Below, one piece after another: positions 8,829 through 19,359 of a stretch of 37,929 nucleotides of DNA; the stretch's first letter is position 1; every line of letters starts with the position of its first letter. Under the pieces are notes generated by a model. That model was not told the origin of the DNA and did no database searches. It saw only the letters and a program-made list of their open reading frames with translations. The stretch is from Methanobacterium sp. Maddingley MBC34 (GTDB taxonomy: Archaea > Methanobacteriota > Methanobacteria > Methanobacteriales > Methanobacteriaceae): NCBI GenBank assembly GCA_000309865.1, contig AMGN01000019.1, forward strand, positions 1 to 37,929, in the 5' to 3' direction. The position numbers and the translations under genes are program-made.

Positions 8829-8876
8829 AAGTTTAAATCTAATTGAAGGTTAAATCTCGTTCTAAGGTTTAACCCT
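8829..8876. repeat. Degenerate 17-18 bp tandem repeat overlapping the sfsA stop
   Basis: Three units start at 8829, 8846 and 8864: AAG(T/G)TTAAAT-like each time. The last unit runs into the 3' end of sfsA (stop at 8862-8864). Confidence 0.55.
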
Positions 8877-9614
8877 TACTTCTACCTTTTTTAATGGCTT
8901 TAATTCCAATTCTTTTTTATCATGATTAAGAGTGAACGAATAAGCAATTATCATGACATTTTCATGTTCTGCCTTTTGCAGTGTCTTGGAAAAATCAGGG
9001 TCCATCTCCCAGTTAGGTGAAAAAATCTGAGCATCCTCCCGTGGAATCAAAAAAAGCACTGCAGATTTCATTCCCTCATTTTTAGCTTTAATAAGCTCTT
9101 CCAGGTGTCTTTTCCCCCTGAGGGTGGGTGCATCAGGAAACCGGGCATAGCCTTCTTCAACCAGGGTGCATCCCTTCACTTCCAGGAGCATTTTACTTTG
9201 GAGTATCTTACCCCCATTTACATCCCCTTCAGTTCCCTTATCCTCCTCAGAGGTTAGAAGAAAATCAATTCTACTCTTACCAAAAGTATATTCCCTTTTT
9301 TCAACATTGTAAGAGGATATTTCCGGCACTACTCCTGATTCAATGAGTTCTGCAGCCAGATCACTGTGAAAACCTGAATTAATAAGAACCCATATTCCTT
9401 CACTTTCAACAGCAATAACATCATATTTGGTTTTGCGGTTGGCAAGATTCTGTGCTGGTCGGAGGAGTAAATGGGCTTCGAGAAGTAACAACTCCTTTAA
9501 CCTACCAGGGTCGCGTAGATGTGCCATATCCTTAATTCCATCTGCTTCAAAGACTACTGTGAAGCGGTTGGGCCTTTCAAGGAACTTTCCAGTTATAATG
9601 TTGGCGATTTTCAT
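8862..9614 (-). CDS. sfsA: SfsA family DNA/RNA nuclease-like protein
   Basis: The 250-residue protein shows the SfsA layout: an N-terminal OB-like half with F-L-x-R-x-N-R-F-T-V-V-F and H-L-R-D-P-G-R-L-K-E-L-L, then a PD-(D/E)xK-like half with S-R-I-D-F-L-L, L-L-E-V-K-G-C-T-L-V, F-P-D-A-P-T-x-R-G-x-R-H-L-x-E-L and V-L-F-L-I-P-R-E-D. In E. coli the protein was linked to sugar fermentation and binds DNA; its role in archaea is unknown. An Asp/Glu-rich insertion (about 125-140) separates the catalytic-looking D and E-x-K. No Shine-Dalgarno site is evident, so the message may be leaderless. It appears to be a single-gene unit. Confidence 0.9.
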   Translation of the reverse strand: MKIANIITGKFLERPNRFTVVFEADGIKDMAHLRDPGRLKELLLLEAHLLLRPAQNLANRKTKYDVIAVESEGIWVLINSGFHSDLAAELIESGVVPEISSYNVEKREYTFGKSRIDFLLTSEEDKGTEGDVNGGKILQSKMLLEVKGCTLVEEGYARFPDAPTLRGKRHLEELIKAKNEGMKSAVLFLIPREDAQIFSPNWEMDPDFSKTLQKAEHENVMIIAYSFTLNHDKKELELKPLKKVEVRVKP

Positions 9615-9665
9615 TTGATAAAAATTTAGTCATCTTAAGTTAATAAATTGACACATCAATTCTCC

Positions 9666-11057
9666 TCATAATATCTCATCAATATCTTTATGGTACTTTA
9701 ATTTTCCTCCACATTCACATTCAGCAAAGTCTTCAGGAGACTCGTCTTCTTGGAGTTTATAATAACCATGACATTCTTCACATATCAAGTACCCCTGCTC
9801 CTCTTCATCACTCTTTAATTTTTCTCCATCATCATTTAGATGGACATTATTCAAATCATCATCAATGAAATCATTTGGATCTAACTTAAAAAATCCAATA
9901 TAATCTTTTTCCCCCTTAATCTCATATTCTAAACCATCATAATCATTGTGCCTTAGTATAATTGGGAATTCTTCTGGCTTTAATTCATTCTCTTCTAGGA
10001 ATTTTTTACCATGATCTATTGACATCTGAACTGCGTTTTTGATGTCATTTTCGTGTTTTTCTCCGTTTAAAGTTCTGATTTTATTGATTTTCCACGCCAA
10101 CGCTAAATAAATAATAAGCATAGCCGCTACCAGAGTCATGCCTAATGAGTAGATAAACCCCAAATTGAGAATAAAATCAAATATAACTATACCACTTGCT
10201 GCAACCAAAAAAATCAGGACCATGAAGATGAAAAAGAATAGAAATGATTCTCTGCTTGATTTAAGCCCGCTTTGAAAGTATGGATCCATTTTTTTCCTTA
10301 CCTTCTGATGCAAATTCGAATTTTTAACAAAAAAGAACCGCTCCCTCTGACCCAAAAGCAGTTTGAATATGTTTTTTAGAGAATGAGGAGTAACACCAAA
10401 GGGTATAGGTGCTCTAACTGATTCTAATTCTGTTATATAAATAGACATACCCTTTAACATTCTTCTAGGCTCAATATCCCTCTGTGGCAAAACTTTTGTT
10501 TCATTCAAATCCCTGTATTTTAAGGCCACTATGTTGAATAGTACTCCACAAAACAGTAAAAATAGTGAAAAAGGCAAGTTTCCCGTGAAATTATAATTAA
10601 TAAATGCAAATAACGGGAATATGGTGGGAATTATTGCCGCCAGTGAAAATGGTACTTTTTCCAGGCCAGATTCCTTGAAAGCGATTTTTATTACAAAATA
10701 TGCAGGTATCATGCTAAATGTTACAAAAGCTATGATCAACTCAATTACGAATACATTTAGCCCCAGTTCCGCAGAAAGAGATCCAACACCTAATTCAGGA
10801 AAGAAAGATAATGATAAAATTAGATCAATGACTGTGAGGTAAATAAGAATTGAAACAAGAATTGTAATTTTCTTAACTTCCAGGTTCTCCGAGTAAAAAA
10901 GCATTTCCTCTTTATAAGACCTTAAAGACTTTTTACGTGATTTTAGATACTTAGGTATGTTTTTAACGATTAAATAGACCACATAAACAAACAAAACCAA
11001 TTCTACAAGACTCATAATTATTAAAAAGATCATAAGAATTAATTCCATATCCAACAA
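9666..11057 (-). CDS. Polytopic membrane protein with C-terminal zinc ribbon
   Basis: No known family is recognised. About 463 residues: an N-terminal helix, a Lys/Arg/Glu-rich segment, four further helices (to about residue 180), a soluble basic loop, two more helices (about 270-325), then a soluble acidic C-terminal region ending in a ribbon C-E-E-C ... C-E-C-G-G-K-L. The ribbon, with G-Y-Y-x-L-x-x-x-E-S-P-E-D-F between the cysteine pairs, nearly matches the N-terminus of the thioredoxin protein at 28304-28939. I chose the TTG at 11057 because AGGAG sits 6 nt upstream; the in-frame ATG at 11075 has no binding site. Its N-terminal layout resembles the small protein encoded just upstream, suggesting local duplication. 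Confidence 0.75.
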   Translation of the reverse strand: MLDMELILMIFLIIMSLVELVLFVYVVYLIVKNIPKYLKSRKKSLRSYKEEMLFYSENLEVKKITILVSILIYLTVIDLILSLSFFPELGVGSLSAELGLNVFVIELIIAFVTFSMIPAYFVIKIAFKESGLEKVPFSLAAIIPTIFPLFAFINYNFTGNLPFSLFLLFCGVLFNIVALKYRDLNETKVLPQRDIEPRRMLKGMSIYITELESVRAPIPFGVTPHSLKNIFKLLLGQRERFFFVKNSNLHQKVRKKMDPYFQSGLKSSRESFLFFFIFMVLIFLVAASGIVIFDFILNLGFIYSLGMTLVAAMLIIYLALAWKINKIRTLNGEKHENDIKNAVQMSIDHGKKFLEENELKPEEFPIILRHNDYDGLEYEIKGEKDYIGFFKLDPNDFIDDDLNNVHLNDDGEKLKSDEEEQGYLICEECHGYYKLQEDESPEDFAECECGGKLKYHKDIDEIL

Positions 11058-11120
11058 ACCACTCTCCTGAGACATCTTTTTTGACTTTCATTTAACTTCT
11101 AAACCATCTGTATCATATAT

Positions 11121-11429
11121 TCAAACCGAACCGCCTATACTAACAGCAAAATAACAAAATAGCCCCATAAATACAACAACCATGAACAGAAGTTTTAATG
11201 ACTTCATTATTTCTTGATTTCCATGAATAGTTCGAATTTCGTCTTCAAAATCACTACAAGATATTTTACGAGATTTTAGAAAACGGAGAATAAACCTTTG
11301 AATTACTGAACTAACACCCATTAACGAAACTAAATTTGTTAAAACCAAATATGCTGCGTATAACGCCAAACTTAATTGGATTATAGCCAATATAAGCATC
11401 AAAAAAAGAATAATCATTTCAATTTCCAC
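11121..11429 (-). CDS. Small two-helix membrane protein, paralogue-like to next gene
   Basis: The 102-residue protein has an N-terminal helix (about 4-35), a basic F-L-K-S-R-K-x-S segment, an acidic region and a second helix (about 78-98). The 469-codon frame downstream has the same order, including Y-L-K-S-R-K-K-S after its first helix, so this may be a truncated or minimal relative. The GTG at 11429 has AAGGAG 8 nt upstream; another in-frame GTG at 11438 overlaps that site. It ends about 63 bp before the next gene and is probably in one operon with it. Function unknown. Confidence 0.65.
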   Translation of the reverse strand: MEIEMIILFLMLILAIIQLSLALYAAYLVLTNLVSLMGVSSVIQRFILRFLKSRKISCSDFEDEIRTIHGNQEIMKSLKLLFMVVVFMGLFCYFAVSIGGSV

Positions 11430-11539
11430 CCAACCCACTCCTTCAACATACTGCCTAAAATGGAATTTGTAATATTATGCTAAAAAGCTTTCGGAAAATA
11501 ATAATAATTAAAAATAAAAAAACACTTAAGAATTAAACA

Positions 11540-12280
11540 TTACAGATTCAAATTATCAACCACTCTGGCAAATTCCGTGGCGTGTTCCAGTGTTTCATTG
11601 AAGGAAGCATAAGTGTAGGTTTCGTAAACCATTGCGGGCGTGCCAGACTGTATAGTGGGTATAGTCACATAAGGACCACTGGTTGGACCTCCATCAAATG
11701 GAGGGACATAGAAAACAAGCCAGTGTATCTGTTTAACAATTAAATGGGCCAGAAGTAAAGAACGAGTATCATCCGCAGGGACGGAAATGAACCGTGTTTC
11801 AGGATAGTCTCCTTTGGTGGAGTGCACATCAACCACCATACTATATTTTCCCTTTTTTATATCCGGAACTGCATAATCCAGAGCTAACTGTTGCCCATTG
11901 ATCCTTCCCTGGGTGTAATCATCCCTGTTTTTGGTTACAGTGATTTGATAAATATAATAACAGTGTTTTAAGGATTTATCACTTGTTATTTCAGTCATCA
12001 TAGCCTGGTGTGCCTGAACTTCCATGGGATGAACCCCCACCACATAGGCCATTTTAACCGGAGAGTTATTATTGCCGTAAGGGCCGTAACGAACCACAAA
12101 TCCATATTCACGTTCACCCAGAAATTTAACCGTAGGTATTGTATTATTAGTCACTACCTGAGTAGAATTATCATTAATAGAACCGTTGTAATTATAATCA
12201 AAACCGTTTAAACTAGTAACTGTTCCCATGGCTATTACAATTAATATTAAAAACACCAAGAACCATTGTTCCCTGCTCAT
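11540..12280 (-). CDS. Exported M14-like metallocarboxypeptidase/deacylase
   Basis: The 246-residue protein starts with a hydrophobic helix (about 6-24), then an Asn/Thr-rich linker and a catalytic-looking domain. Candidate zinc ligands fit the M14/succinylglutamate desuccinylase pattern: H84-P-M-E87 and H153 in V-V-D-V-H-S, with E220 (V-Y-E-T) as a candidate catalytic glutamate. Deep homology is inferred from these motifs, so the substrate (peptide, acyl-amino acid or envelope polymer) is unknown. The ATG at 12280 is preceded by GGAG 8 nt upstream; an upstream in-frame TTG at 12295 would overlap that site. It appears monocistronic and faces away from cfbD. Confidence 0.72.
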   Translation of the reverse strand: MSREQWFLVFLILIVIAMGTVTSLNGFDYNYNGSINDNSTQVVTNNTIPTVKFLGEREYGFVVRYGPYGNNNSPVKMAYVVGVHPMEVQAHQAMMTEITSDKSLKHCYYIYQITVTKNRDDYTQGRINGQQLALDYAVPDIKKGKYSMVVDVHSTKGDYPETRFISVPADDTRSLLLAHLIVKQIHWLVFYVPPFDGGPTSGPYVTIPTIQSGTPAMVYETYTYASFNETLEHATEFARVVDNLNL

Positions 12281-12338
12281 ATAAGATCTCCACAAAACAT
12301 ATCACTGTAATCAAAATTATCATCATCAAATTAACAAT

Positions 12339-12358
12339 CTATAGAAAAACTATAGAAA
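12339..12358. repeat. Short 9-bp direct repeat
   Basis: CTATAGAAA occurs at 12339-12347 and 12350-12358 (period 11) in the divergent region before cfbD. Close by, at 12391-12402, is AGTGGCACTAGT, which contains the inverted repeat AGTG-G-CACT. Confidence 0.6.
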
Positions 12359-12485
12359 TTAGATCATGCCCACAGATTTAACTTTATTATAGTGGCACTA
12401 GTTATAATGGTTAATGTTAATGACCAACTCATTGTAGTTAATGATTTATCCCCAGAATCACTAAAAAAATTAGAGGTGAAATAAA

Positions 12486-13565
<1,080 letters not shown>

Positions 13566-13774
13566 CTAGCCAGTTACCCATAATGTTTACTTGTATGGTT
13601 TCCCACCATGTTGGTGAATTTTATATATAACTGGCATAATAATATAGCCAATAATTTATAAGGGATTATATGATGAGATAGAGATTAAGAATCTGATAAA
13701 TATTTACAGGACGTATTTGATTAAAAAGATAACAACAGTGCGCTAAACATTTAAAAAAAATAGTGGTGATTACT

Positions 13775-14782
<1,008 letters not shown>

Positions 14783-14785
14783 TTA

Positions 14786-14808
14786 ATTTCTTTTTTCATA
14801 AAAGAAAT
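14786..14808 (+). terminator. Hairpin after the nucleotidyltransferase-cupin gene
   Basis: A perfect 9-bp inverted repeat (ATTTCTTTT / AAAAGAAAT) with a 5-nt loop starts 4 bp after the stop codon. It contains a T run on the coding strand, suiting archaeal transcript ends. Confidence 0.55.
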
Positions 14809-14933
14809 ATTATGATCAGGATGGATTACCTACTGGATTAAATTTAATTTAATTAACATTTACTTAATTTAAAGTGAAATGAAATTATTTAATCCAAGTT
14901 CAATAAGTAAAAAGTACTTTATTACCTAAAATC

Positions 14934-15545
14934 ATGATAGCTATTATCGACTACGGTAGCGGGAACCTTAAAAGTATCCAAAATGGATTTCATCGCGTTG
15001 GTGCCGAGGTACTGGTAACTCAAGATAAAGAAGAGTTAAAAAAAGCAGATGTAATGATCCTCCCTGGCGTGGGTGCCTTTGGAACTGCCATGGAAAACCT
15101 CAAAAAATATGAGGGAATCATCCACCAGCACATCCAGGAGGACAAACCATTTCTGGGTGTTTGTCTGGGTTTACAGGTATTGTTCAGTGAGAGTGAGGAG
15201 AGTCCCGGAGTTAAAGGATTGGATGTTTTTTCTGGTAAAGTGGAGCGTTTCCCAGAGACTCTGCGAGACCATGGACTTAAAATACCCCATATGGGATGGA
15301 ACAACCTTAATATCCGGCGCGATACTCCTTTACTTGAAGGAATAGGCAGTGATTACATGTATTTCGTCCATTCCTACTATGTACGTCCCGATAATGAGGA
15401 AGTGGTAATGGCCACTGTGGATTACGGTGTGGAAGTTCCAGCAGTGGTGGCCCAGGGCAATGTATTCGCCACCCAGTTTCACCCTGAAAAAAGCGGAGAA
15501 ATTGGCCTGGAAATACTGAAAAACTTCCTTAAAAAGGTTTTATAA
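14934..15545 (+). CDS. hisH: Imidazole glycerol phosphate synthase glutaminase subunit
   Basis: HisH releases ammonia from glutamine for HisF in histidine synthesis. The 203-residue protein begins I-A-I-I-D-Y-G-S-G-N-L-K-S and has P-G-V-G-A-F-G, the nucleophile C77 in F-L-G-V-C-L-G-L-Q, and the His-Glu pair H183-P-E185. The middle H-M-G-W-N and Y-F-V-H-S-Y-Y motifs are HisH-specific and separate it from other class I amidotransferases. Length is typical. No ribosome binding site is obvious; a TATA-like ACTTTATTA lies about 20 nt upstream, so it may have a very short leader. hisF and other histidine genes are not in this window. Confidence 0.95.
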   Translation: MIAIIDYGSGNLKSIQNGFHRVGAEVLVTQDKEELKKADVMILPGVGAFGTAMENLKKYEGIIHQHIQEDKPFLGVCLGLQVLFSESEESPGVKGLDVFSGKVERFPETLRDHGLKIPHMGWNNLNIRRDTPLLEGIGSDYMYFVHSYYVRPDNEEVVMATVDYGVEVPAVVAQGNVFATQFHPEKSGEIGLEILKNFLKKVL

Positions 15546-15614
15546 TTATTTTTTAATCTTCAATGCCTAAGTAAGAAAAATTTAAATATTAGTAATACTA
15601 AAGAAGGTGTTAGT

Positions 15615-16985
15615 GTGGATATAGAAGGTTTCGCCAGGCGCGCTCTGGTAGATCATGACGAAGAATCTGTACAGAAAAGTCTCCAGGAGAAGATCCTGGA
15701 ATTTAAAGATATCAAACCAGAACAGGCCAGTCAGATGGCACAGGCAGTCCTGGATGAGGTCAAATGCACCCTGAAAATCGAAGACTACCCTGATGAATCC
15801 CTTAAAAACCTTATAAAATATCCCAAATCTGGAATTGGGATGGGACAGATGGGTGTGGGTTCCCGTGGTGCAGGAGACTTCTTCGTTCATCGGCAAATCG
15901 CAGAAATCGTCAAAAGCAGCCACACCAATGCCTTCATCAACCCCACAGCCCAGGACGACGGAGGCGTGGTTAAAGCAGCTGCCGGGGCAGATGAAGTGTA
16001 CATCACCACAGCTGTTGATGGAATACACTCCCGTCTAAGCGAATATCCCTTCTTAGGAGGTTTTCACGTGGCCCGGGCGTCAATGAGGGATGTTTGTGTC
16101 ATGGGCTCCCAGCCAGTGGCACTCCTGAGCGACCTTCACCTGGCAGATGATGGAGAGGTGGCCAAACTCTTCGATTACACTGCAGGAGTATGCGCCGTAT
16201 CAGAACTCACCGGAGTTCCCCTAGTAGCAGGCAGCACCCTCCGTGTAGGTGGAGATATGGTCTTGGGAGACCGGCTGGTCAGCGCTGTGGGCGCTGTGGG
16301 AATATCCCCCCACCCTCCCACCGCCCGTAAACGGGCTGAACCTGGAGATGTGATTCTCTTGACTGAAGGATCTGGTGGTGGAACCATAACCACCACCGCC
16401 CTGTATCATGGTCTCTTCGATGTGGTGTGGGAAACCATGGACATCAGCTTCATCCAGGCATCTGAGGCCATATTAAATGCCGGGCTCCTTCCAAAAGTTC
16501 ACGCCATGACCGATGTTACCAACGGAGGACTCAGGGGTGATGCTCATGAGATATCCCAGACCACAGGGTTGGGACTGGCATTCTGGGAGGATGAAATCCG
16601 ACAACTGGTTAATCCCAAGGTCCTGGAGATGCTGGAAAGCCTGGACATTGACCATCTGGGTGTTTCTGTGGATTCCCTCATGATCATTGCCACCGAAGAT
16701 GTTGCCTGTGAGGTGGAAAAGGCAGTTTCAGGTGCTGGAGTAATGATTGGTAGGATAGGAGAAGTGGATGATACCGGAGTTCCTCGTCTCATCACTGACC
16801 ATGGTGAACAAGAACTTAAACCGCTCTTCCGTGAGGCAGCGTATACCAAGGTCAAAAAGATCGTTGGCGACCTGCACCCTGAAGACTTTGACCAAATGAA
16901 GCAGAAGGTGGAAAGATCTGCACTGGAAGCCATTGCCAAAAAAGACGAAGTTGTGGCCAGGATAAAGGAAAAATACGATAATTAA
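15615..16985 (+). CDS. AIR synthase-related protein (PurM/HypE/SelD-like fold)
   Basis: The 456-residue protein has an unusual N-terminal helical extension (about 1-70), then the two-domain fold of ATP-dependent AIRS-family enzymes: G-A-G-D-F-F-V-H, T-A-Q-D-D-G-G-V-V and D-L-H-L-A-D in the first half; P-G-D-V-I-L-L-T-E-G-S-G-G-G, M-T-D-V-T-N-G-G-L-R-G-D-A-H-E and V-D-S-L-M-I-I-A in the second. These resemble PurM, HypE, ThiL and SelD, which bind ATP at the dimer interface and activate an oxygen by phosphorylation. Which substrate it uses cannot be read from sequence; it is probably not purM itself given the extension. The GTG at 15615 has AAGGTG 6 nt upstream. It may be co-transcribed with hisH (69-bp gap). 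Confidence 0.82.
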   Translation: MDIEGFARRALVDHDEESVQKSLQEKILEFKDIKPEQASQMAQAVLDEVKCTLKIEDYPDESLKNLIKYPKSGIGMGQMGVGSRGAGDFFVHRQIAEIVKSSHTNAFINPTAQDDGGVVKAAAGADEVYITTAVDGIHSRLSEYPFLGGFHVARASMRDVCVMGSQPVALLSDLHLADDGEVAKLFDYTAGVCAVSELTGVPLVAGSTLRVGGDMVLGDRLVSAVGAVGISPHPPTARKRAEPGDVILLTEGSGGGTITTTALYHGLFDVVWETMDISFIQASEAILNAGLLPKVHAMTDVTNGGLRGDAHEISQTTGLGLAFWEDEIRQLVNPKVLEMLESLDIDHLGVSVDSLMIIATEDVACEVEKAVSGAGVMIGRIGEVDDTGVPRLITDHGEQELKPLFREAAYTKVKKIVGDLHPEDFDQMKQKVERSALEAIAKKDEVVARIKEKYDN

Positions 16986-17006
16986 CATGATATTCCTCTC
17001 CCCCCA

Positions 17007-17019
17007 TTTTTTCATTTTA
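17007..17019 (+). terminator. U-rich transcript end after the AIRS-like gene
   Basis: TTTTTTCATTTT follows a C run about 20 bp after the stop codon; such T-rich tracts are usual archaeal terminators. Confidence 0.45.
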
Positions 17020-17137
17020 TAATAAATTAAATCTCACATGCAAATTATGAGGGAAAAAACTAGGGAATTTTAGGATAATAAAATAGAATAAAATTTTTGA
17101 ATAATGAGATGATAATTGGGCAGTTAATATGGTCAAT

Positions 17138-17168
17138 AAATTGTTGTGAAAAGTTAAATTGTTGTGAA
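17138..17168. repeat. Perfect 13-bp direct repeat, period 18
   Basis: AAATTGTTGTGAA occurs at 17138-17150 and 17156-17168. The second copy contains a possible GTG start (17164) of the pilin-like gene. Confidence 0.85.
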
Positions 17169-17172
17169 TCGT

Positions 17173-17601
17173 ATGGATGAAAAGGGATTCGCTTACACAT
17201 TGGATGCAGTATTAGCCTTAATACCCGTTATCATCATTCTTTTTGGGGTTAGCAACTTCACTTTATCTGAATCCCCACTCCTGATCCATTCCTCCCAGAA
17301 AGCCCATGATACCATGGACTTGATGGTCAACTACCATGATGGAAATGGCCTATCTGTCTTAGAACGCATTTCAACCATTCTTGCATCAGGTAACAATAGC
17401 CATACCAGCATACATAGTGCTGGGGAAATTGCCTCTAATTTTCTGGATAAAAACCTGGCTGGAAGAGAATATCTTTTAACTGAAGAAAGCCATCTGGGTG
17501 GGGAAATCCTGGCCGGGAAAATGGAATTGAAAAATGCAGATAACGTGGCCACTGCATCCCGCAACTGCGGAAACTACACCTTCCGCATTTATGTAAGATG
17601 A
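17173..17601 (+). CDS. Pilin-like exported protein of unknown function
   Basis: About 142 residues beginning M-D-E-K-G-F-A-Y-T-L-D-A-V-L-A-L-I-P-V. A short charged start, a Gly-Phe junction and a following hydrophobic helix (about 6-25) with an acidic residue resemble type IV prepilin signals cut by archaeal prepilin peptidases, but the acidic residue is at +6 rather than +5, so this is tentative. The rest is soluble, Ser/Asn-rich, and ends C-G-N-Y-T-F-R-I-Y-V-R. I chose the ATG at 17173, which would put the junction close to the N-terminus; the GTG at 17164 is an alternative, and neither has a strong ribosome site. No pilus assembly genes are nearby. Confidence 0.6.
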   Translation: MDEKGFAYTLDAVLALIPVIIILFGVSNFTLSESPLLIHSSQKAHDTMDLMVNYHDGNGLSVLERISTILASGNNSHTSIHSAGEIASNFLDKNLAGREYLLTEESHLGGEILAGKMELKNADNVATASRNCGNYTFRIYVR

Positions 17602-17628
17602 AACCAGGAATTCTAACCAGAATTATTC

Positions 17629-17661
17629 AAAGACTAACTCTAATCTTTAAAGACTAACTCT
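17629..17661. repeat. Perfect 13-bp direct repeat, period 20
   Basis: AAAGACTAACTCT occurs at 17629-17641 and 17649-17661; a third, decayed unit (GAAAGATTTT) follows at about 17668. It lies just after the pilin-like gene. Confidence 0.85.
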
Positions 17662-17757
17662 TATCATGAAAGATTTTATTAGCCATTAGTTTTAAAGAGG
17701 ATATACCTCTAAAAAAACTTGTTACCCCCCTGAAAACAGGGTACTGGAAGTACATAA

Positions 17758-18366
17758 ATGCCCTTTTTTAATCTTTCTAATCAAAACATCTCATTAAAAG
17801 AAAGCCTGGCCAATTTCATATCCACGGTTACTAACCCTCCCCTGGTCGCCATTCCTGTTTTTCTACTTATTAATTACACCCTAATTTATGATGGAGATTG
17901 GTTGTGGTTTTCAGCACTTAGTATCTTTTTTGTGAGCATTTTACCTATAATTACCAGTTCATTATGGATAAAAAAGAAAAATTTGGAAGTGGACATGCCC
18001 CAAAGGGAGGATAGGATTTATCCCCTGCTACTGGTGATCTTATCCTATATTATTGGTGTTATGGTCCTGTACACCATGGGAGCACCTCCACTGACCACAG
18101 TTTTAATGATCTGTTATCTTACCAACACCATCGTGGTTCTGATTATCAGTCTTTACTGGAAGATCAGCATACACGCCATGGGCATCGCTGGCCCGGCAAC
18201 TGCCATTATCTATCTTTTTGGAGGGGCAGGGTTATTATTCAGTTTACTGGTGCCCATGGTACTTTGGAGCAGACTGTACCTTAAAAGACACAGCCCTGCA
18301 CAGTTAATAGTGGGAACGACACTGGGTTATCTTTTAACAGGAGTGCAAATTTACCTGTTAATCTAA
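17758..18366 (+). CDS. PAP2-like membrane phosphatase homologue
   Basis: The 202-residue protein has about five to six membrane helices. Remnants of the PAP2 phosphatase signature are in order: M-P-Q-R-E-D-R-I-Y-P after helix 2 (the K-x6-R-P region), S-I-H-A-M-G-I-A-G (PSGH region) and S-R-L-Y-L-K-R-H-S-P-A-Q (S-R-x5-H-x3-D region, with Gln instead of Asp). The key His and Arg residues remain, so lipid-phosphate phosphatase activity is possible but the changes leave doubt. A CCCTG-AAAA-CAGGG hairpin lies about 15-30 bp upstream of the ATG. No clear ribosome site. Confidence 0.72.
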   Translation: MPFFNLSNQNISLKESLANFISTVTNPPLVAIPVFLLINYTLIYDGDWLWFSALSIFFVSILPIITSSLWIKKKNLEVDMPQREDRIYPLLLVILSYIIGVMVLYTMGAPPLTTVLMICYLTNTIVVLIISLYWKISIHAMGIAGPATAIIYLFGGAGLLFSLLVPMVLWSRLYLKRHSPAQLIVGTTLGYLLTGVQIYLLI

Positions 18367-18388
18367 TTTTTAAGACCAAAAATATCTG

Positions 18389-18415
18389 TAAAGACAAGCT
18401 ACCTCTAAAGACAAG
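18389..18415. repeat. 10-bp direct repeat, period 17
   Basis: TAAAGACAAG occurs at 18389-18398 and 18406-18415, within the gap between the PAP2-like and HIT genes. Confidence 0.7.
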
Positions 18416-18467
18416 TATTATCCAGTTAAACTTAACATATTTAATCTCAGGATTCAATATTATCTGG

Positions 18468-18947
18468 ATGGAATTTCCAATGGAATGCGAGTATTTTGAA
18501 AGGTTAAAGGATCATAAATTCGGTGAATTGCTGGCTGAAACTGATCACTGGCTCATCATCCTGGCCCCTGACCAGAGAAACCTTGGAACCTGTGTTGTAG
18601 CCCTTAAAAGAGCTGAAACAGAACTTTCCGGCTTGAATAGCCAAGAATGGGCTGACTTATTTAATGTAGTTAAAAAACTAGAATCAGCCGTTAAAAAGGC
18701 TTTTAATAGCACCATGTTCAACTGGGGTTGTTTGATGAACTCTTCCTACCAAAAAATTCCTCCCTGCCCCCATCTACACTGGCATTTCATACCCCGTTAC
18801 CTGGAACCAGTTACATTTAAGGGGAAATCGTTTGAAGATCCCTGTTTCGGAATGAGCACCATGCATGACCGTAGGAATTTAGATACAATTTCAGATGAAT
18901 TAAAAAAGGATATAAAAGCTAAAATCTTGGAAAATCTTGAAATTTGA
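18468..18947 (+). CDS. HIT family nucleotide-binding protein
   Basis: The 159-residue protein carries the histidine triad H102-L-H104-W-H106-F-I-P of nucleotide hydrolases and transferases, after G-T-C-V-V-A-L-K-R and an N-W-G-C-L-M-N-S-S region as in HIT proteins. HIT proteins commonly cleave AMP from nucleotide conjugates; the exact substrate is unknown. A TATA-like CATATTTAA (18436-18444) lies about 27 nt before the ATG at 18468, which fits leaderless translation; the in-frame ATG at 18480 is an alternative. It appears to be a single-gene unit. Confidence 0.85.
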   Translation: MEFPMECEYFERLKDHKFGELLAETDHWLIILAPDQRNLGTCVVALKRAETELSGLNSQEWADLFNVVKKLESAVKKAFNSTMFNWGCLMNSSYQKIPPCPHLHWHFIPRYLEPVTFKGKSFEDPCFGMSTMHDRRNLDTISDELKKDIKAKILENLEI

Positions 18948-19116
18948 ATAGTTCCTCCCGTGTAAATTACTAAAATGAATTACTTCCCCACCATACATTT
19001 ACTATGAAATAGTTTGGAAAAATATCTTAAAAATCTGAAAACTTAAATAGATAAAAAATCAATTGAGTATAGGTTCCAACTAAGATTGTTTGGAATACTG
19101 CTACTGTTTTATTATT

Positions 19117-19190
<74 letters not shown>

Positions 19191-19257
19191 TCCTTACTCA
19201 TTTCTACTAATTCTGATTCTTTCAAACCAAGTATAATTCTTATGTAAAGTTTCTCCT

Positions 19258-19287
19258 GAATTATACCCTTAAAAGGAATTATACCCT
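19258..19287. repeat. Perfect 12-bp direct repeat, period 18
   Basis: GAATTATACCCT occurs at 19258-19269 and 19276-19287, between the tRNA and the end of tfrA. Confidence 0.85.
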
Positions 19288-19359
19288 GAAAAATTAAGCT
19301 TATGGAGAATTGATTAAAGAGGATTAGTACTGTCATAATAAACACCCTTATGACAATAT

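Noticed and set aside
2346..12402. Shared 12-mer AGTGGCACTAGT in two promoter regions (2346-2357 reversed, 12391-12402)
   Set aside because: Many 12-mer matches are expected by chance in 38 kb, and the flanks do not align beyond it; only a genome-wide count could revive it.
16544..16939. 131-codon minus-strand frame opposite the AIRS-like gene
   Set aside because: Low-complexity product without motifs, fully inside a clear gene; an artefact of codon bias.
15615..16985. AIRS-like protein as purM or hypE
   Set aside because: It has a long N-terminal extension and lacks the HypE C-terminal Cys motif; a specific name cannot be supported.
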